A DNA stretch of 64,000 nucleotides from [Pseudopropionibacterium] massiliense (GTDB lineage Bacteria > Actinomycetota > Actinomycetes > Propionibacteriales > Propionibacteriaceae). Each line of letters opens with the position of its first letter. Position 1 is the stretch's first letter. Location: assembly GCF_900607225.1 (NCBI RefSeq), contig NZ_LR027842.1, positions 1,656,396 to 1,720,395 on the forward strand, in the 5' to 3' direction. The notes under the pieces are model-generated. The model was given only the letters and a program-made list of their open reading frames with translations. It was not told where the DNA came from and made no database searches. Below, piece by piece: positions 29,586-38,856 of this stretch. The translations under genes were made by a program, and so were the position numbers.

Positions 29586-29626
29586 AGTTGCTGCCCGTCC
29601 GCGGAACCCGCGGACGGGCAGCAACT
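29586..29626. terminator. Perfect 19-bp hairpin after the trehalose importer operon
   Basis: Arms 29586-29604 and 29608-29626 are perfectly complementary around the loop AAC. It lies 3 bp past the ATPase stop codon and upstream of the SDR gene, which is on the same strand. Confidence 0.75.
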
Positions 29627-29629
29627 GCT

Positions 29630-30904
29630 CTACCGCGGCTCGTCCTTTTGGGATTTGCTCGATTCGTTCTCCTGGGTCCTGGCCCGCTCCAAGGCACGTT
29701 TCCTGGCCGTTTCGGAACGCTCGGCGATGCGCTGGGCGTTCTGCTCGTCCCGGGTCAGGTTGCGGCCGGATTCGGGATCGAAGACCATCATGTTCTCCGG
29801 CATGAAGTAGAGCCTGGCCTCCTCGCCCTCCAGGATCTGGGATCTGGGATCGAGGTTGACGACGAACTGGGTGCGCATGCCCTCGCCGTCGAGGTCCCGG
29901 TCCAGTTCCTCCAGGGTGCTCTGTACGGACGGATCGGATTGGAACGGGATGTAGGCGTACTGCTCGTTGCCGAGCCATTCGGTGACGTCGACGACCGAGT
30001 TGAAAACCACGGCTCCCTCGGGAGGCGTTACCACATCGGCGTCCTTGATGTGTTCAGGACGCAACCCGACGATGACGACCTTCTTGCCGGCGAGGTCCTG
30101 GCGGGCGCTTTCCGGAACGGGAACGGTGGCCATGGGAAGCTCCAGGTGATCCCCCTGGACCGTGGCCGGGAGGAAGTTCATCGGAGGCGACCCGATGAAA
30201 CCCGCGACGAACAGGTTCACCGGCTCCTCGTAGAGCTCCCGTGGGGAGGCGCACTGCTGCAACACCCCGCGTTTCAGCACCGCGACCCTGTCTCCCAGGG
30301 TCATGGCCTCGGTCTGGTCGTGGGTGACGTAGATGGTGGTGATGCCCAGCCGGCGCTGCAGCCGGGAGATCTCCGTACGCATCTGACCGCGCAGCTTGGC
30401 GTCGAGGTTGCTCAACGGCTCGTCGAAGAGGAACGCGTCGGCTTCCCGGACGATCGCGCGTCCCATCGCGACGCGCTGCCGCTGGCCACCCGAGAGGTTG
30501 GCGGGTTTGCGTTCCAGGTGTTCCGTCAGTTCCAGCATCTCGGCTGCCTGGTCCACTCGGTGGCGGATCTCCTGTTCCGGGAGCTTGTTGCGGTTGAGAC
30601 GCAACGGGAAGGCGATGTTCTCCCGGACGGTCAGGTGCGGGTACAGGGCGTAGTTCTGGAAGACCATGGCCAGGTTGCGGTCCTTGGGGGCCAGGTCGTT
30701 CACGGGTTTCCCGTCGATCAGAAGGTCACCGGAGGTGATGTCCTCCAACCCGACGACCATGCGCAGGGTTGTCGACTTGCCGCAGCCGGAGGGTCCGACG
30801 AAGATCATGAACTCGCCGTCCGCGATGTCCAGGTTGATGTTGTTGACGGCCTTGAAGCCGTCTCCGTACTCCTTGACGATGTTCTTGAGGGTGATGTGGG
30901 CCAT
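29630..30904 (-). CDS. sugC: Sugar ABC importer ATPase, UgpC/MsiK/SugC family
   Basis: A 424-residue ATPase that powers carbohydrate import. Walker [11 protein letters not shown]-loop, signature LSGGQRQR, Walker [14 protein letters not shown] and switch His THDQTEAM are intact. The C-terminal MalK-type regulatory domain (GLRPEHI) is followed by a charged tail rich in Arg, Glu and Lys that is longer than usual. It lies 22 bp after the permease gene. It may also energise the alpha-galactoside importer at 49535-52738, which has no ATPase gene. Confidence 0.9.
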   Translation of the reverse strand: MAHITLKNIVKEYGDGFKAVNNINLDIADGEFMIFVGPSGCGKSTTLRMVVGLEDITSGDLLIDGKPVNDLAPKDRNLAMVFQNYALYPHLTVRENIAFPLRLNRNKLPEQEIRHRVDQAAEMLELTEHLERKPANLSGGQRQRVAMGRAIVREADAFLFDEPLSNLDAKLRGQMRTEISRLQRRLGITTIYVTHDQTEAMTLGDRVAVLKRGVLQQCASPRELYEEPVNLFVAGFIGSPPMNFLPATVQGDHLELPMATVPVPESARQDLAGKKVVIVGLRPEHIKDADVVTPPEGAVVFNSVVDVTEWLGNEQYAYIPFQSDPSVQSTLEELDRDLDGEGMRTQFVVNLDPRSQILEGEEARLYFMPENMMVFDPESGRNLTRDEQNAQRIAERSETARKRALERARTQENESSKSQKDEPR

Positions 30905-30926
30905 TACTTTCTGCTCCTTGTCGGGG

Positions 30927-31769
30927 TCAGCCCTTGACTGCGCCAGAGGTGAGGCCGGAGACGATCCGGCGCTGGAAGATGAGGACGAGCACGACCACGG
31001 GGACCGTCACGACGACGCCCGCGGCGCAGATGGCGCCGGTGGGTGACTCGAACTGGCTGGCGCCGGTGAAGAAGGCCAGCGCCGCCGGGACGGTGCGTGC
31101 CTTGTCGCTGGTGAGCGAGATCGCGAAGACGAAGTCGTTCCATGCCGTGAAGAAAGCGATGATCGCGGTCGTGAACACCCCGGGCGCCGCCAGGGGCACG
31201 ATGACCTTGCGAAATGCCTCCCAGCTGCTCGCGCCATCAACCTGGGCAGCCTGCTCCATCTCCCAGGGAATCTGCTGGAAGAAAGCGGACAGCGTCCAGA
31301 TCGACAGCGGCAGGGTGAGAACCAGGTAGGGCAGGATCAGACCCGGGATGGTGTCGAACAGGTGGATCTGGCGCCACAGGTCGAACAGCGGGGTGACCAG
31401 TGAGATCACGGGGAAGAACGACACCGTGAGTGCCGTCCCGAGGATGAGCCGTTTGCCGGGAAAGTCGAGTCGGGCGATGGCATAGGCGCAGAAAGTTGCA
31501 AGAATCACGGCGATGAGCGTCGCGACGAGCGTCACCACGACCGAGTTGACCAGGGCAGGAAGGAACAGGTCCTTCGCACCCCCGGTGAAGATCAGCTCGT
31601 AGTTCTCGAAGGTCGGGTGCACAGCCCAGAAATTGCCGTCGGCACGGTCCGCGCTCGGTTTGAGCGACAGGTTGACGATCCAGAGCAGCGGAATGATCGT
31701 GTAGACGATGATCGCGATGGTGACGACGATCTGCCAGAACTTCTGGCCGGCGGTGAGTTCCCGAGTCAT
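30927..31769 (-). CDS. sugB: Trehalose-type sugar ABC permease, SugB-like
   Basis: A 280-residue inner-membrane permease with six predicted helices. The EAA coupling loop is [21 protein letters not shown], here contacted by the ATPase. MalG-type topology and a conserved [11 protein letters not shown] segment place it in the carbohydrate uptake transporter-1 family. It follows sugA by 6 bp. Confidence 0.88.
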   Translation of the reverse strand: MTRELTAGQKFWQIVVTIAIIVYTIIPLLWIVNLSLKPSADRADGNFWAVHPTFENYELIFTGGAKDLFLPALVNSVVVTLVATLIAVILATFCAYAIARLDFPGKRLILGTALTVSFFPVISLVTPLFDLWRQIHLFDTIPGLILPYLVLTLPLSIWTLSAFFQQIPWEMEQAAQVDGASSWEAFRKVIVPLAAPGVFTTAIIAFFTAWNDFVFAISLTSDKARTVPAALAFFTGASQFESPTGAICAAGVVVTVPVVVLVLIFQRRIVSGLTSGAVKG

Positions 31770-31775
31770 GTCCGC

Positions 31776-32702
31776 TCACCTCCTTCCCCGGGCGAGGTCC
31801 ACACGGAACCCCTTGACAAAGATCACTGCGATGATGACCACGCACAGGAACAGCAGCACCGACACAGCGGAGCCGAGCCCGACCTCCGTGCGCGAGATGG
31901 TCTGGTTGTAGGCGACCAGGGACAGCGACGCCGTGTCGTGGCTGCCCGCGGTCATGATGAAGATGTTGTCGAAGATACGGAAGGCGTCGAGGGTGCGGAA
32001 CAGCAGCGCGACCATGATCGCCGACTTCATGTTCGGCAGCACGACACGTCGCATCCGTTCACCCCAGGTGGCGCCGTCGACGATCGCGGCCTCCTCCATT
32101 GCCGAGTCGATCTGGGTGAGGCCTGCCAGCAGCAGCAACGACATGAAGGGGGTGGTCTTCCAGATCTCGGAGACACAGATCGGGACCATGGAGGTCCAGA
32201 ACCCGCCGAACCAGTCGAACTTCTCCGGGAAGACCCCGAAGCTGAGAGTGTGCAGCAGGGGGTCGACGAATCCGGTGTCGGTGGCGAAGGCGTAGAACCA
32301 GGAGAACGCCGAGACCACGGTGATGATCGAGTAGGGGATCAGCACGATGGTGCGCAGCAGTCCGCGACCATAGATGATCTTGGCCATCGCCAGCGCGATC
32401 AGGAACCCGAGTACGAGCTCAACCACCACCGTGACGACGGTGATGAAGGCCGTGGTCCCGAACGCCTGCCACCAGAGCGGATCACGGAGAATGATCAGGT
32501 AATTCTCGAGAAACACGAACTTCTGGGCCCCGGGATCGGTGAGCCGGTGCTTGAAAAGGGAACTGTAGACGGCCTGGAGAATCGGGTAGAAGGTCACCAG
32601 CACCATGATCACGAAGGCTGGGCCGGCGAGTTTCCAACCGAGCCTGCGTTCCTCACGCGCGCGATCCGACATTTGCGATCCACTGGAACTGGACTTGCTC
32701 AC
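31776..32702 (-). CDS. sugA: Trehalose-type sugar ABC permease, SugA-like
   Basis: A 308-residue MalF-type permease with six helices and the EAA loop EEAAIVDGATWGERMRRVVLP. The GTG at 32702 overlaps the stop of the binding-protein gene (GTGA), which fixes the start; the longer open frame up to 32792 lies inside that gene. Translationally coupled to lpqY. Confidence 0.88.
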   Translation of the reverse strand: MSKSSSSGSQMSDRAREERRLGWKLAGPAFVIMVLVTFYPILQAVYSSLFKHRLTDPGAQKFVFLENYLIILRDPLWWQAFGTTAFITVVTVVVELVLGFLIALAMAKIIYGRGLLRTIVLIPYSIITVVSAFSWFYAFATDTGFVDPLLHTLSFGVFPEKFDWFGGFWTSMVPICVSEIWKTTPFMSLLLLAGLTQIDSAMEEAAIVDGATWGERMRRVVLPNMKSAIMVALLFRTLDAFRIFDNIFIMTAGSHDTASLSLVAYNQTISRTEVGLGSAVSVLLFLCVVIIAVIFVKGFRVDLARGRR

Positions 32703-34000
32703 AGCAACGCCTCCCCCTTGAGAACCTTCATGATCAGGTCGGTGGACTGCTTCGGGGTAGTCGCAGGGTCCACCGATTCGGGTGGCGACCAAGTGCGCTG
32801 GACCGCCGTCGACAGATCCCCGTAGTAGGCGGTGCGGGGCCGTTGAACCGCTGCATCGAGCGATTCCCTGATGGCATCGGCCATCGGGAACTGCTCACGT
32901 ACTTCTGCGTCCCCGAAGACCGCCGCCCTGGAGGCCGGATTACCGGTTCCCAGCATGTAGTCCTTCTGGTGCTGCTCACTGGTGATGCACTGGATCGCCT
33001 TCCAGGCCGCGTCCTGTTTCTGGGAGGCCGCGTTCACCCCGAGTTCGATGCCGCCGAACGGCGGCGCGGATTCCTTGTCCGCGTCCACCCGGGGATAGGT
33101 GGTCCACGCGACATCATCGATGAAGGAGACCCCGTTGGCCTTCATGGCCGCGTAGACGTAGGGCCAGTTCAGCATGAATCCCGAGCTGTCCTCGGCCTGG
33201 AACATGTTGAGCGACATGGTCTCGTCCATCGACGACATGGCGGGGCCGACGACTCCGGAGTGGGCGAGTTTCGAGATCAGGGACGCTGCCCGCTGGCCGG
33301 CCGGGGTGTCGAACCCCAGCTTGGTGTCCTCGGCGGCGGCGCCCTCGTTCTCGACGATCTTCCCGCCGGCTCCCGAGACCAGTGCGTTGACGAGAACGGT
33401 GTATCCCTCGTAGCGCTTGCCCTGCACCGCGATGTCCTTGCCGGTTGCCTTGGCGGCATCCATCAGCTGGTCGAAGGTGACCGGCCGGGTCATGTCGAGC
33501 CCGGCCTGCTGGGCCACGGACTTGCGATACCACAGCAGCTGGGTATTGGCCCAGAACGGTGCCGCCACCATCTTGCCCTTCCATCTGGACGCGTCCAGCG
33601 AGCCCTTCACCCGGTCCGCGGTGAAGTCCTGTTCGTACTGCCCCGGGACGTCCACCAGGTAGTTTGCCTCGGCGAATTCCGGTACCACCACCGGGTCCAG
33701 GCTCATGATGTCGACCCCGGTGTCGTGGGCCGCCAGCCGCCGGATGAGCTGTTGCCGCTGGTCCGACGCATCGTTGGGTAGTTGCTCGACCCTGATGGTG
33801 TACTCGCCGCCGGAGGCCGCGCTGCACTCGGCTGCCAGCTGCGCCTGCCCACCCCCGGTCTCGGAGGATCCGCCACCATCAGGGTTGATGAACCATGTCA
33901 GTGTTGTCCCTCCCCCCGATCCTGACGAGCACGCCACCAATCCCGGGGCAATCAGAGCAGCGGTCGCCAGAAATGCGACTGCCCTAGTTTTGAACCTCAT
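32699..34000 (-). CDS. lpqY: Trehalose ABC transporter substrate-binding lipoprotein, LpqY-like
   Basis: A 433-residue lipoprotein; lipobox LVAC at about residue 23. The mature sequence resembles mycobacterial LpqY closely in pattern (QLPNDASDQRQQLIRRL, DIMSLDPVVVPEFAEA, NTQLLWYRKS, LNWPYVYAAMK, and a C-terminal AVQRPRTAYYGDLS segment). LpqY-SugABC recycles trehalose in mycobacteria. ATG 34000 is preceded by TGAGGAGAACG. First gene of the four-gene operon. The substrate is inferred from LpqY similarity and operon order. Confidence 0.85.
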   Translation of the reverse strand: MRFKTRAVAFLATAALIAPGLVACSSGSGGGTTLTWFINPDGGGSSETGGGQAQLAAECSAASGGEYTIRVEQLPNDASDQRQQLIRRLAAHDTGVDIMSLDPVVVPEFAEANYLVDVPGQYEQDFTADRVKGSLDASRWKGKMVAAPFWANTQLLWYRKSVAQQAGLDMTRPVTFDQLMDAAKATGKDIAVQGKRYEGYTVLVNALVSGAGGKIVENEGAAAEDTKLGFDTPAGQRAASLISKLAHSGVVGPAMSSMDETMSLNMFQAEDSSGFMLNWPYVYAAMKANGVSFIDDVAWTTYPRVDADKESAPPFGGIELGVNAASQKQDAAWKAIQCITSEQHQKDYMLGTGNPASRAAVFGDAEVREQFPMADAIRESLDAAVQRPRTAYYGDLSTAVQRTWSPPESVDPATTPKQSTDLIMKVLKGEALL

Positions 34001-34090
34001 CGTTCTCCTCACGAACTGCAAAGTTCTCTCTGCCTTGAAACTGCGTGTTCTCGCCACCCTAGAGGAAATCCGGGTCATGTGGGGGAAAAT

Positions 34091-34101
34091 CCAAAATTTG
34101 G
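34091..34101. promoter_or_regulatory. 11-bp palindrome upstream of lpqY, possible operator
   Basis: CCAAAATTTGG is a perfect palindrome around its central base. It lies about 90 bp before the lpqY start, upstream of a TAGGGT candidate -10 on the minus strand (34056-34061). Short AT-rich palindromes arise by chance, so support is limited. Confidence 0.25.
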
Positions 34102-34200
34102 CGCGTTCTCCCGAACCTGGGAGGGACGGATCGGGTGTGGCTCCGGAAACGACAAGTACCCCGTCTGGTGACGTTTCACCCGGCGAGGCGTAAGGGAGAG

Positions 34201-34273
34201 CTCCCCGGACTGGACTCGAACCAGTAACCCTTCGATTAACAGTCGAATGCTCTGCCAATTGAGCTACCAGGGA
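34201..34273 (-). tRNA. tRNA-Asn (GUU)
   Basis: The 73-nt gene has acceptor TCCCTGG paired to CCGGGGA, D arm GCTCAATTGGCAGAGC, anticodon loop CTGTTAA in stem TTCGA/TCGAA, T arm CTGGTTCGAGTCCAG and discriminator G. CCA is not encoded. Confidence 0.96.
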
Positions 34274-34332
34274 TCATCGCGGCCTGCTGGCCACGGGGTG
34301 AGACTCTAGCAGGGTCTCACCGGGAACGCCAA

Positions 34333-35058
34333 TCAGCTTGGCTGGAGCATGATGACGCTCGGTATTCCTGCCAGCACCAGGTGATCGACACGGTTGAAGC
34401 AGCGCAGCTCCGTGTCGTTGCCGGGGAACAACCGGAACCACGAGACCGAGGTGTTGTCGAGGGCGAACCAGCTCGAGGTCTCCCCCACGATCTGGTCGGA
34501 ACACCGGGTCAGCTCGGACGGGCAGAACAGGGCGGTTGCGAACAGGGAACCGATGGCCCCGTGGCTGACGAGCACCACGCAGTCGTCGGAATCGAAGTCC
34601 CGACGCAACCACGTCACCAGGTTCTTGGCGCGTTCAATGGCCTGGTCGCGGGTCTCGAAAGGACCCTTCCACCACCCTTCCTCCGTGACCTCGTCCGGCA
34701 GCACGAGCCGGGAGGAGACCTTCTGGAGCACCGATCGGGGCGACCCCGGATGGTGACGGTGATCCATGATCGGGCCTACGAACGGTCCGCCGCGTTCCAT
34801 CAAGTCGGTTCTGACCGCAACGTCCATACCGAGGTTCTTCGCCAGGGGAACCGCCGTCTCCAAGGCGCGCATGAACGGTGAGGAGAACACGCGGGTCGGG
34901 CGCGGAGTGAATCCCGGGAACCACTCGGCCAGCGCCCTCGCCTGGGTCCGCCCGAGTTCGGTCAGCCGGGGATCGGGCACCCTGAGCGTCTCGTCGCGCT
35001 TCTCGGCCCAGGTCTTGTTGTTGGTGGATTCGGCGTGCCTGATGAAGATGATGTCCAC
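34333..35058 (-). CDS. Histidine phosphatase family protein (phosphoglycerate mutase-like)
   Basis: A 241-residue protein with the phosphohistidine motif IFIRHAEST, the later conserved FSSPFMRALET arginine region and the second histidine in LVSHGAIGS. The family covers cofactor-dependent mutases and many phosphatases; the substrate is not evident. TAGGTT on the minus strand (35067-35072) ends 8 nt before the GTG, so the transcript is probably nearly leaderless. Confidence 0.87.
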   Translation of the reverse strand: MDIIFIRHAESTNNKTWAEKRDETLRVPDPRLTELGRTQARALAEWFPGFTPRPTRVFSSPFMRALETAVPLAKNLGMDVAVRTDLMERGGPFVGPIMDHRHHPGSPRSVLQKVSSRLVLPDEVTEEGWWKGPFETRDQAIERAKNLVTWLRRDFDSDDCVVLVSHGAIGSLFATALFCPSELTRCSDQIVGETSSWFALDNTSVSWFRLFPGNDTELRCFNRVDHLVLAGIPSVIMLQPS

Positions 35059-35076
35059 GAGGGAAGAACCTACCGT

Positions 35077-35493
35077 TCAGATTCCGTACTCGGATCGCAG
35101 TCGGTCGGTCTCGGCCACCACGAAGGCTGCCGTTCCGGGATCCTCCAGGCTGGCTCCACCGCTGACACTGGCCAGCCAGGTCACGTCCCCGTCCAGGAGG
35201 TTTCGCCGGGCGATGATCTGCACGGCACCATCCGGAAGGTCGTGATTGACGGTCATCACCGTCGATGCGAGCACCCGTTCCCTGAAAATCGACAGCAACT
35301 CTCCCGGGGAGTCGAGCACGCATTCGAGGCGTTCCCCACCGGCCTCCCAGAACAGCACGGAGCCCTCCTCGCGCCACCCCCCACGCAACACCTGCTCCCA
35401 CAGCTCCGCCACCCACCGTCGAGCCGCGCGACGAGCATGCCCGTGGTGGCCACCACTGCCCCCGGCCCCTCGGCCCAGCCGAGTGGCCGTCAC
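35077..35493 (-). CDS. Hypothetical protein
   Basis: A 138-residue soluble protein without a recognised domain. The N terminus is Gly/His/Arg-rich (GAGGSGGHHGHARRAARR), then a conserved-looking core with WVAELWEQVLRGGW and alternating hydrophobic residues. It lies 18 bp upstream of the histidine phosphatase gene in the same direction and is divergent from the sigma factor gene. Codon use looks genuine (GC-rich third positions); function unknown. Confidence 0.6.
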   Translation of the reverse strand: MTATRLGRGAGGSGGHHGHARRAARRWVAELWEQVLRGGWREEGSVLFWEAGGERLECVLDSPGELLSIFRERVLASTVMTVNHDLPDGAVQIIARRNLLDGDVTWLASVSGGASLEDPGTAAFVVAETDRLRSEYGI

Positions 35494-35678
35494 CGGTCAC
35501 CGCCTCCACCTCTGGGCGATGGGGCATGTGACGCGTTCGGTTCGGCATGCACCCATTGTGCCCGCGAACCGGTGAGGTGTTTTCCCGGTTGCGCAAGGTG
35601 TTGTCACTTCTTTCCCCGGTGTTGGTGATCCATCTGAAACACTGGACCCGTCTCCCGCACGATGGCAGCGTTCCGGGC

Positions 35679-36482
35679 ATGGATACCACGAAACTCGTTT
35701 TCTCGACCCCGTTGCTCAGCGCCGAGGAGGAGAGAGAACTGGCCCGGAGGATCGAGGCCGGTGTCTACGCCAGACATTTGATCATCACCGCCGACCGGCG
35801 TCATCGCATCAGCGCGCTGATGTGCGTCGTGGAGAACGGTTCCAAGGCCCGGGAGACTCTTTTCCGGGCAAATCTCCGGCTTGTCATGAAACTCACGGGG
35901 AAGGCCGTGAAGCGTACGGGTCTACCCCTCGATGACCTGTTCCAGGAAGGATGTCTGGCGCTGGGAGAAGCCATTCAGCACTTCGACCACACACGTGGCA
36001 CACGTTTCAGCACCCTCGCTCACGAGTACGTGTCGCGGGCCCTGACGCGTTCCGCGCGCACACGATGCGGAAGCCTGGATCTGGTGAGGCCCGCCGACGG
36101 AAGTCGTCGCCCGATACAGTTCACGGACCTGGACCAGGTGCCGTCCCACATGCTCGCATGCGATGGTGGATTCGACGCGGTGGAGCTCTCCTCCATGGAT
36201 TTCCTCGACCTGCTGGGTGTCGGCGGAACGGTGCTGAAACTCCGTTTCGGAATCGGGACCGCCTGCCGCACGCGAGGCCAGGCCGGAGCCGTGCTCGGAA
36301 TGTCGGCGACGAGCATCAAACGCATCGAGGAACGTGCTCTGCTCGAGGCGCGTCGACTTTTGAACGCGGAGCGCTGCCGGATCGAGGTCATCAGGAAAGG
36401 CTCTGCTCCAGGAGGCGCTTGCGGCGCAGCTCGAGCCCGGTCAGTTCCTCGAACATCGCCTTGTGCTGTTCCGGTTCCTTGA
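35679..36482 (+). CDS. Compact sigma-70 family RNA polymerase sigma factor
   Basis: A 267-residue protein related to the SigA/HrdB group but reduced. Region 1.2 is visible (STPLLSAEEERELARRIEAGVYA), then region 2 core binding (LFRANLRLVMKLTGKAVKRTGLPLDDLFQEGCLALGEA, cut here to its ends) and a region 4-like helix-turn-helix (GQAGAVLGMSATSIKRIEERAL). The region 2.4 promoter-reading helix (usually TWWIRQAI) is replaced by AHEYVSRALTRSA, and region 3 is almost absent. ATG 35679 begins directly before region 1.2; no good ribosome-binding site. Its last 92 bases overlap convergent dnaG. Likely an alternative sigma factor. Confidence 0.75.
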   Translation: MDTTKLVFSTPLLSAEEERELARRIEAGVYARHLIITADRRHRISALMCVVENGSKARETLFRANLRLVMKLTGKAVKRTGLPLDDLFQEGCLALGEAIQHFDHTRGTRFSTLAHEYVSRALTRSARTRCGSLDLVRPADGSRRPIQFTDLDQVPSHMLACDGGFDAVELSSMDFLDLLGVGGTVLKLRFGIGTACRTRGQAGAVLGMSATSIKRIEERALLEARRLLNAERCRIEVIRKGSAPGGACGAARARSVPRTSPCAVPVP

Positions 36483-38226
36483 CGGGATCGGTCCGCTGGA
36501 GCCTGGATTTCAGCCCGGTTATTCGCCGGGACAGGTCCGCCAGCTGAAGCCGGTTCGTGTGGGCCAGGGAGTAGCTCTCGTCCGCCTGCCGCAGGAGGGG
36601 TTCTACCAGCAGCATGACGAGCAGTTGGAGCACCAGTTCGTTCGGGCAGCCTCGCCGCAGCTCCTCCGTCCAGCCGTCCCCCGGCTCGGTTGCGGAGATC
36701 ACCCGGAACACCGCGGCGTAGCCGGGGTGGGAGAACTGCTCGGGTCGAACCGAGTTCCAGGCCTGATCGAAGGTGAACGGATACTGGAGCATCAGCTTCA
36801 GGGTGTCGCGTTCCAGCCGCAGCGCAGGATCGTCCGGGTCCGGCCAGTCCGCATTGGCCCTGCCGGAGCGCGGGTTCGCGTCCAGGCCGGGGCTGCCGCC
36901 CGGGGTGCGGCGGGACCGGTTCGCGGCCTCCCTGCGCACGTCCTCCAGGTCCATGCCGAGCATGTCGGCCAGTTCCCTCAGGTACTGGTTCACCAAGGAA
37001 CGGTCACGAATCGCGCCCAGCAGCCCGGCGGCCTCACGGAGCGCCCCCAGCCGCCCGTCAGCGCGTTCCAGGTCGTAGCCCTTCAGGACGTTGGACATCA
37101 CGAACCGGTACAGCGGTATCCGTCTGCCGACGAGTTCCCGGACCGCGGCCTCCCCGTCGCGCTGCCAGAGGTCGCAGGGATCGAGGCCCGATGGTTCGAC
37201 CGCGACATAGGTCTGGACCATGAAGTTGTGGTCCCCCTGGAACACCTTCAACGCGGCCTTCTGGCCCGCTGTGTCGCCGTCGAAGGTGAAGACCACCTCA
37301 CCGTGCAGCCCGTCGTGGGTGCCGAGGAGGCGCTGGAGCATGCGGGCGTGGTCGTCGCCGAAGGCGGTGCCGCAGCTGGCCACGGCGGTGTCGACCCCGG
37401 ACAGGTGGGCGGCCATCACGTCGGTGTAGCCCTCGACCACCACAGCCTGCGCGCGTTTCCCGATGGCCCTGCGGGCCAGGTCCAGGCCGTAGAGCACGTG
37501 GGATTTCTTGTAGACGGGGGTTTCGGGAGTGTTGATGTACTTGGCGGGCAGCCGGTCGTCGTCGAAGATCCGGCGGCCGCCGAAACCCAGCACTGAGCTG
37601 GCCGAGTCGCGGATCGGCCACAGCAATCTCCCGGCGAAGAAGTCGCGGCCTCCGTCGCGCACGAGTCCCGCTGCCCTCAGCGTGGCCTCGTCGAAGCCCT
37701 GCGAGGTGAGCGCCTGCCTGAGTGCATGCCCGCCACGGGGGGCGTAGCCGAGCACGAACTGTTCCGCGACGGCCCGGTCGAAGCCCCGCTGGTCGAGGAA
37801 CTGGCGCGCCGTTACGGCCTCCGGGGAAGCCAGTTGGGCGGCGAAGAACTCCTGGGCGGCGGCGTTCGCCTCGAGGATGCGTTTGCGCTGTCCCGGCGGC
37901 TGGCCGGGTCCCTGACCGTCGTCGGTGATCCTCAGGGTGATCCCGGCGCGGTCCGCGAGGGTCTGCACGGCCTCGGTGAAACTGAGGTTCTGCTGGCGTT
38001 GCAGGAAGGTGATGACGTCACCGCCCTCACCGCACCCGAAGCAGTAGAAGAAGCCACGCGACGGGGTGACGGTGAAACTCGGGGTCTTCTCGTCGTGGAA
38101 CGGGCACAGCCCCTTCCATGACCCACCGCCCGCGGAGCGCAGGGCGACGTAGTCGCGAACCACGTCATCTATCCGGCAGCGCTCCCGAACCAGTGCGATG
38201 TCCTCGTCGTTGATCCGCCCTGCCAT
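36391..38226 (-). CDS. dnaG: DNA primase
   Basis: Synthesises RNA primers at the replication fork. The 611-residue protein has the N-terminal CHC2 zinc finger (Cys41, His44, Cys62, Cys65 in CPFHDEKTPS...FYCFGCGEGGD), the TOPRIM domain (VVVEGYTDVMAA, FTFDGDTAG) and a C-terminal helicase-interaction region. TACACT on the minus strand (38234-38239) ends 7 nt before the ATG, indicating a leaderless transcript separate from the upstream regulator gene. Confidence 0.96.
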   Translation of the reverse strand: MAGRINDEDIALVRERCRIDDVVRDYVALRSAGGGSWKGLCPFHDEKTPSFTVTPSRGFFYCFGCGEGGDVITFLQRQQNLSFTEAVQTLADRAGITLRITDDGQGPGQPPGQRKRILEANAAAQEFFAAQLASPEAVTARQFLDQRGFDRAVAEQFVLGYAPRGGHALRQALTSQGFDEATLRAAGLVRDGGRDFFAGRLLWPIRDSASSVLGFGGRRIFDDDRLPAKYINTPETPVYKKSHVLYGLDLARRAIGKRAQAVVVEGYTDVMAAHLSGVDTAVASCGTAFGDDHARMLQRLLGTHDGLHGEVVFTFDGDTAGQKAALKVFQGDHNFMVQTYVAVEPSGLDPCDLWQRDGEAAVRELVGRRIPLYRFVMSNVLKGYDLERADGRLGALREAAGLLGAIRDRSLVNQYLRELADMLGMDLEDVRREAANRSRRTPGGSPGLDANPRSGRANADWPDPDDPALRLERDTLKLMLQYPFTFDQAWNSVRPEQFSHPGYAAVFRVISATEPGDGWTEELRRGCPNELVLQLLVMLLVEPLLRQADESYSLAHTNRLQLADLSRRITGLKSRLQRTDPVKEPEQHKAMFEELTGLELRRKRLLEQSLS

Positions 38227-38247
38227 GGCGGGAAGTGTAGTGCGGGT

Positions 38248-38856
38248 TCACAACCAGCCGCGTTCGGTGGCGATCCGTGCCGCCTCCACCCGGTTGGCCG
38301 CGCCCGTCTTGCCGATGGCGTTGGAGAGGTGGTTGCGCACCGTCCCCGGGGACAGGAACAGTTTCCGGGCCAGCTTCGCGACGGGTTCCCCGTCCCGGGC
38401 CAGGCGCAACACCTCCTGTTCCCTGGCGGTCAGGGGATTGGGGCCGCTGAACAGCAGGTCGTTGGCGAGCTGCGGATCCACGGTGCGAAGACCCGCGTGG
38501 GCGCGCCGCACCGCCTCCGCGAGCCGCGCTGCCGGGGTGGTTTTCACCACGAAACCGACGGCCCCCGCGTCCAGTGCGCGTCTCAGGTAGCCGGGGCGGT
38601 CGAAGGTGGTCACCATCACCACCCGCACCCCGGGAAGCTGATCCCGGACCTGCCGGGCCGCTTCCACGCCGTCGACACCGGGCATCTGGATGTCCAACAG
38701 ACACACATCGGCCCCGGATTCCCGGGCCGCGGCAACCACCTCGTCGCCCCGCCCGGCCTGGGCAACCACCTCGATGTCGGGTTCGAGGTCGAGCAGCGCC
38801 CCCATGGCCCCGCGGACGAGAGCCTGGTCGTCGGCGAGCAGCACCCTGATCACCAC
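38248..38856 (-). CDS. NarL/LuxR-type response regulator
   Basis: A 202-residue transcription regulator with a receiver domain (phosphoacceptor Asp55 in VCLLDIQMPG, Lys in VVKTTPAA) and a C-terminal LuxR-type helix-turn-helix (LTAREQEVLRLARDG...LFLSPGTVRNHLSNAI). It is the cognate partner of the upstream kinase; their genes overlap by 7 nt. By context it likely controls the adjacent ABC exporter genes in response to membrane or drug stress. Confidence 0.9.
   Translation of the reverse strand: MVIRVLLADDQALVRGAMGALLDLEPDIEVVAQAGRGDEVVAAARESGADVCLLDIQMPGVDGVEAARQVRDQLPGVRVVMVTTFDRPGYLRRALDAGAVGFVVKTTPAARLAEAVRRAHAGLRTVDPQLANDLLFSGPNPLTAREQEVLRLARDGEPVAKLARKLFLSPGTVRNHLSNAIGKTGAANRVEAARIATERGWL

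Noticed and set aside
34160-34190. GGTGA-AACG-TCACC repeat near tRNA-Asn as a terminator or operator
   Set aside because: Only a 5-bp stem; too weak to support.
34001-34258. N-terminal extension of LpqY reaching into tRNA-Asn
   Set aside because: The translated extension reads through a tRNA gene; ATG 34000 has a strong ribosome-binding site and a lipobox.
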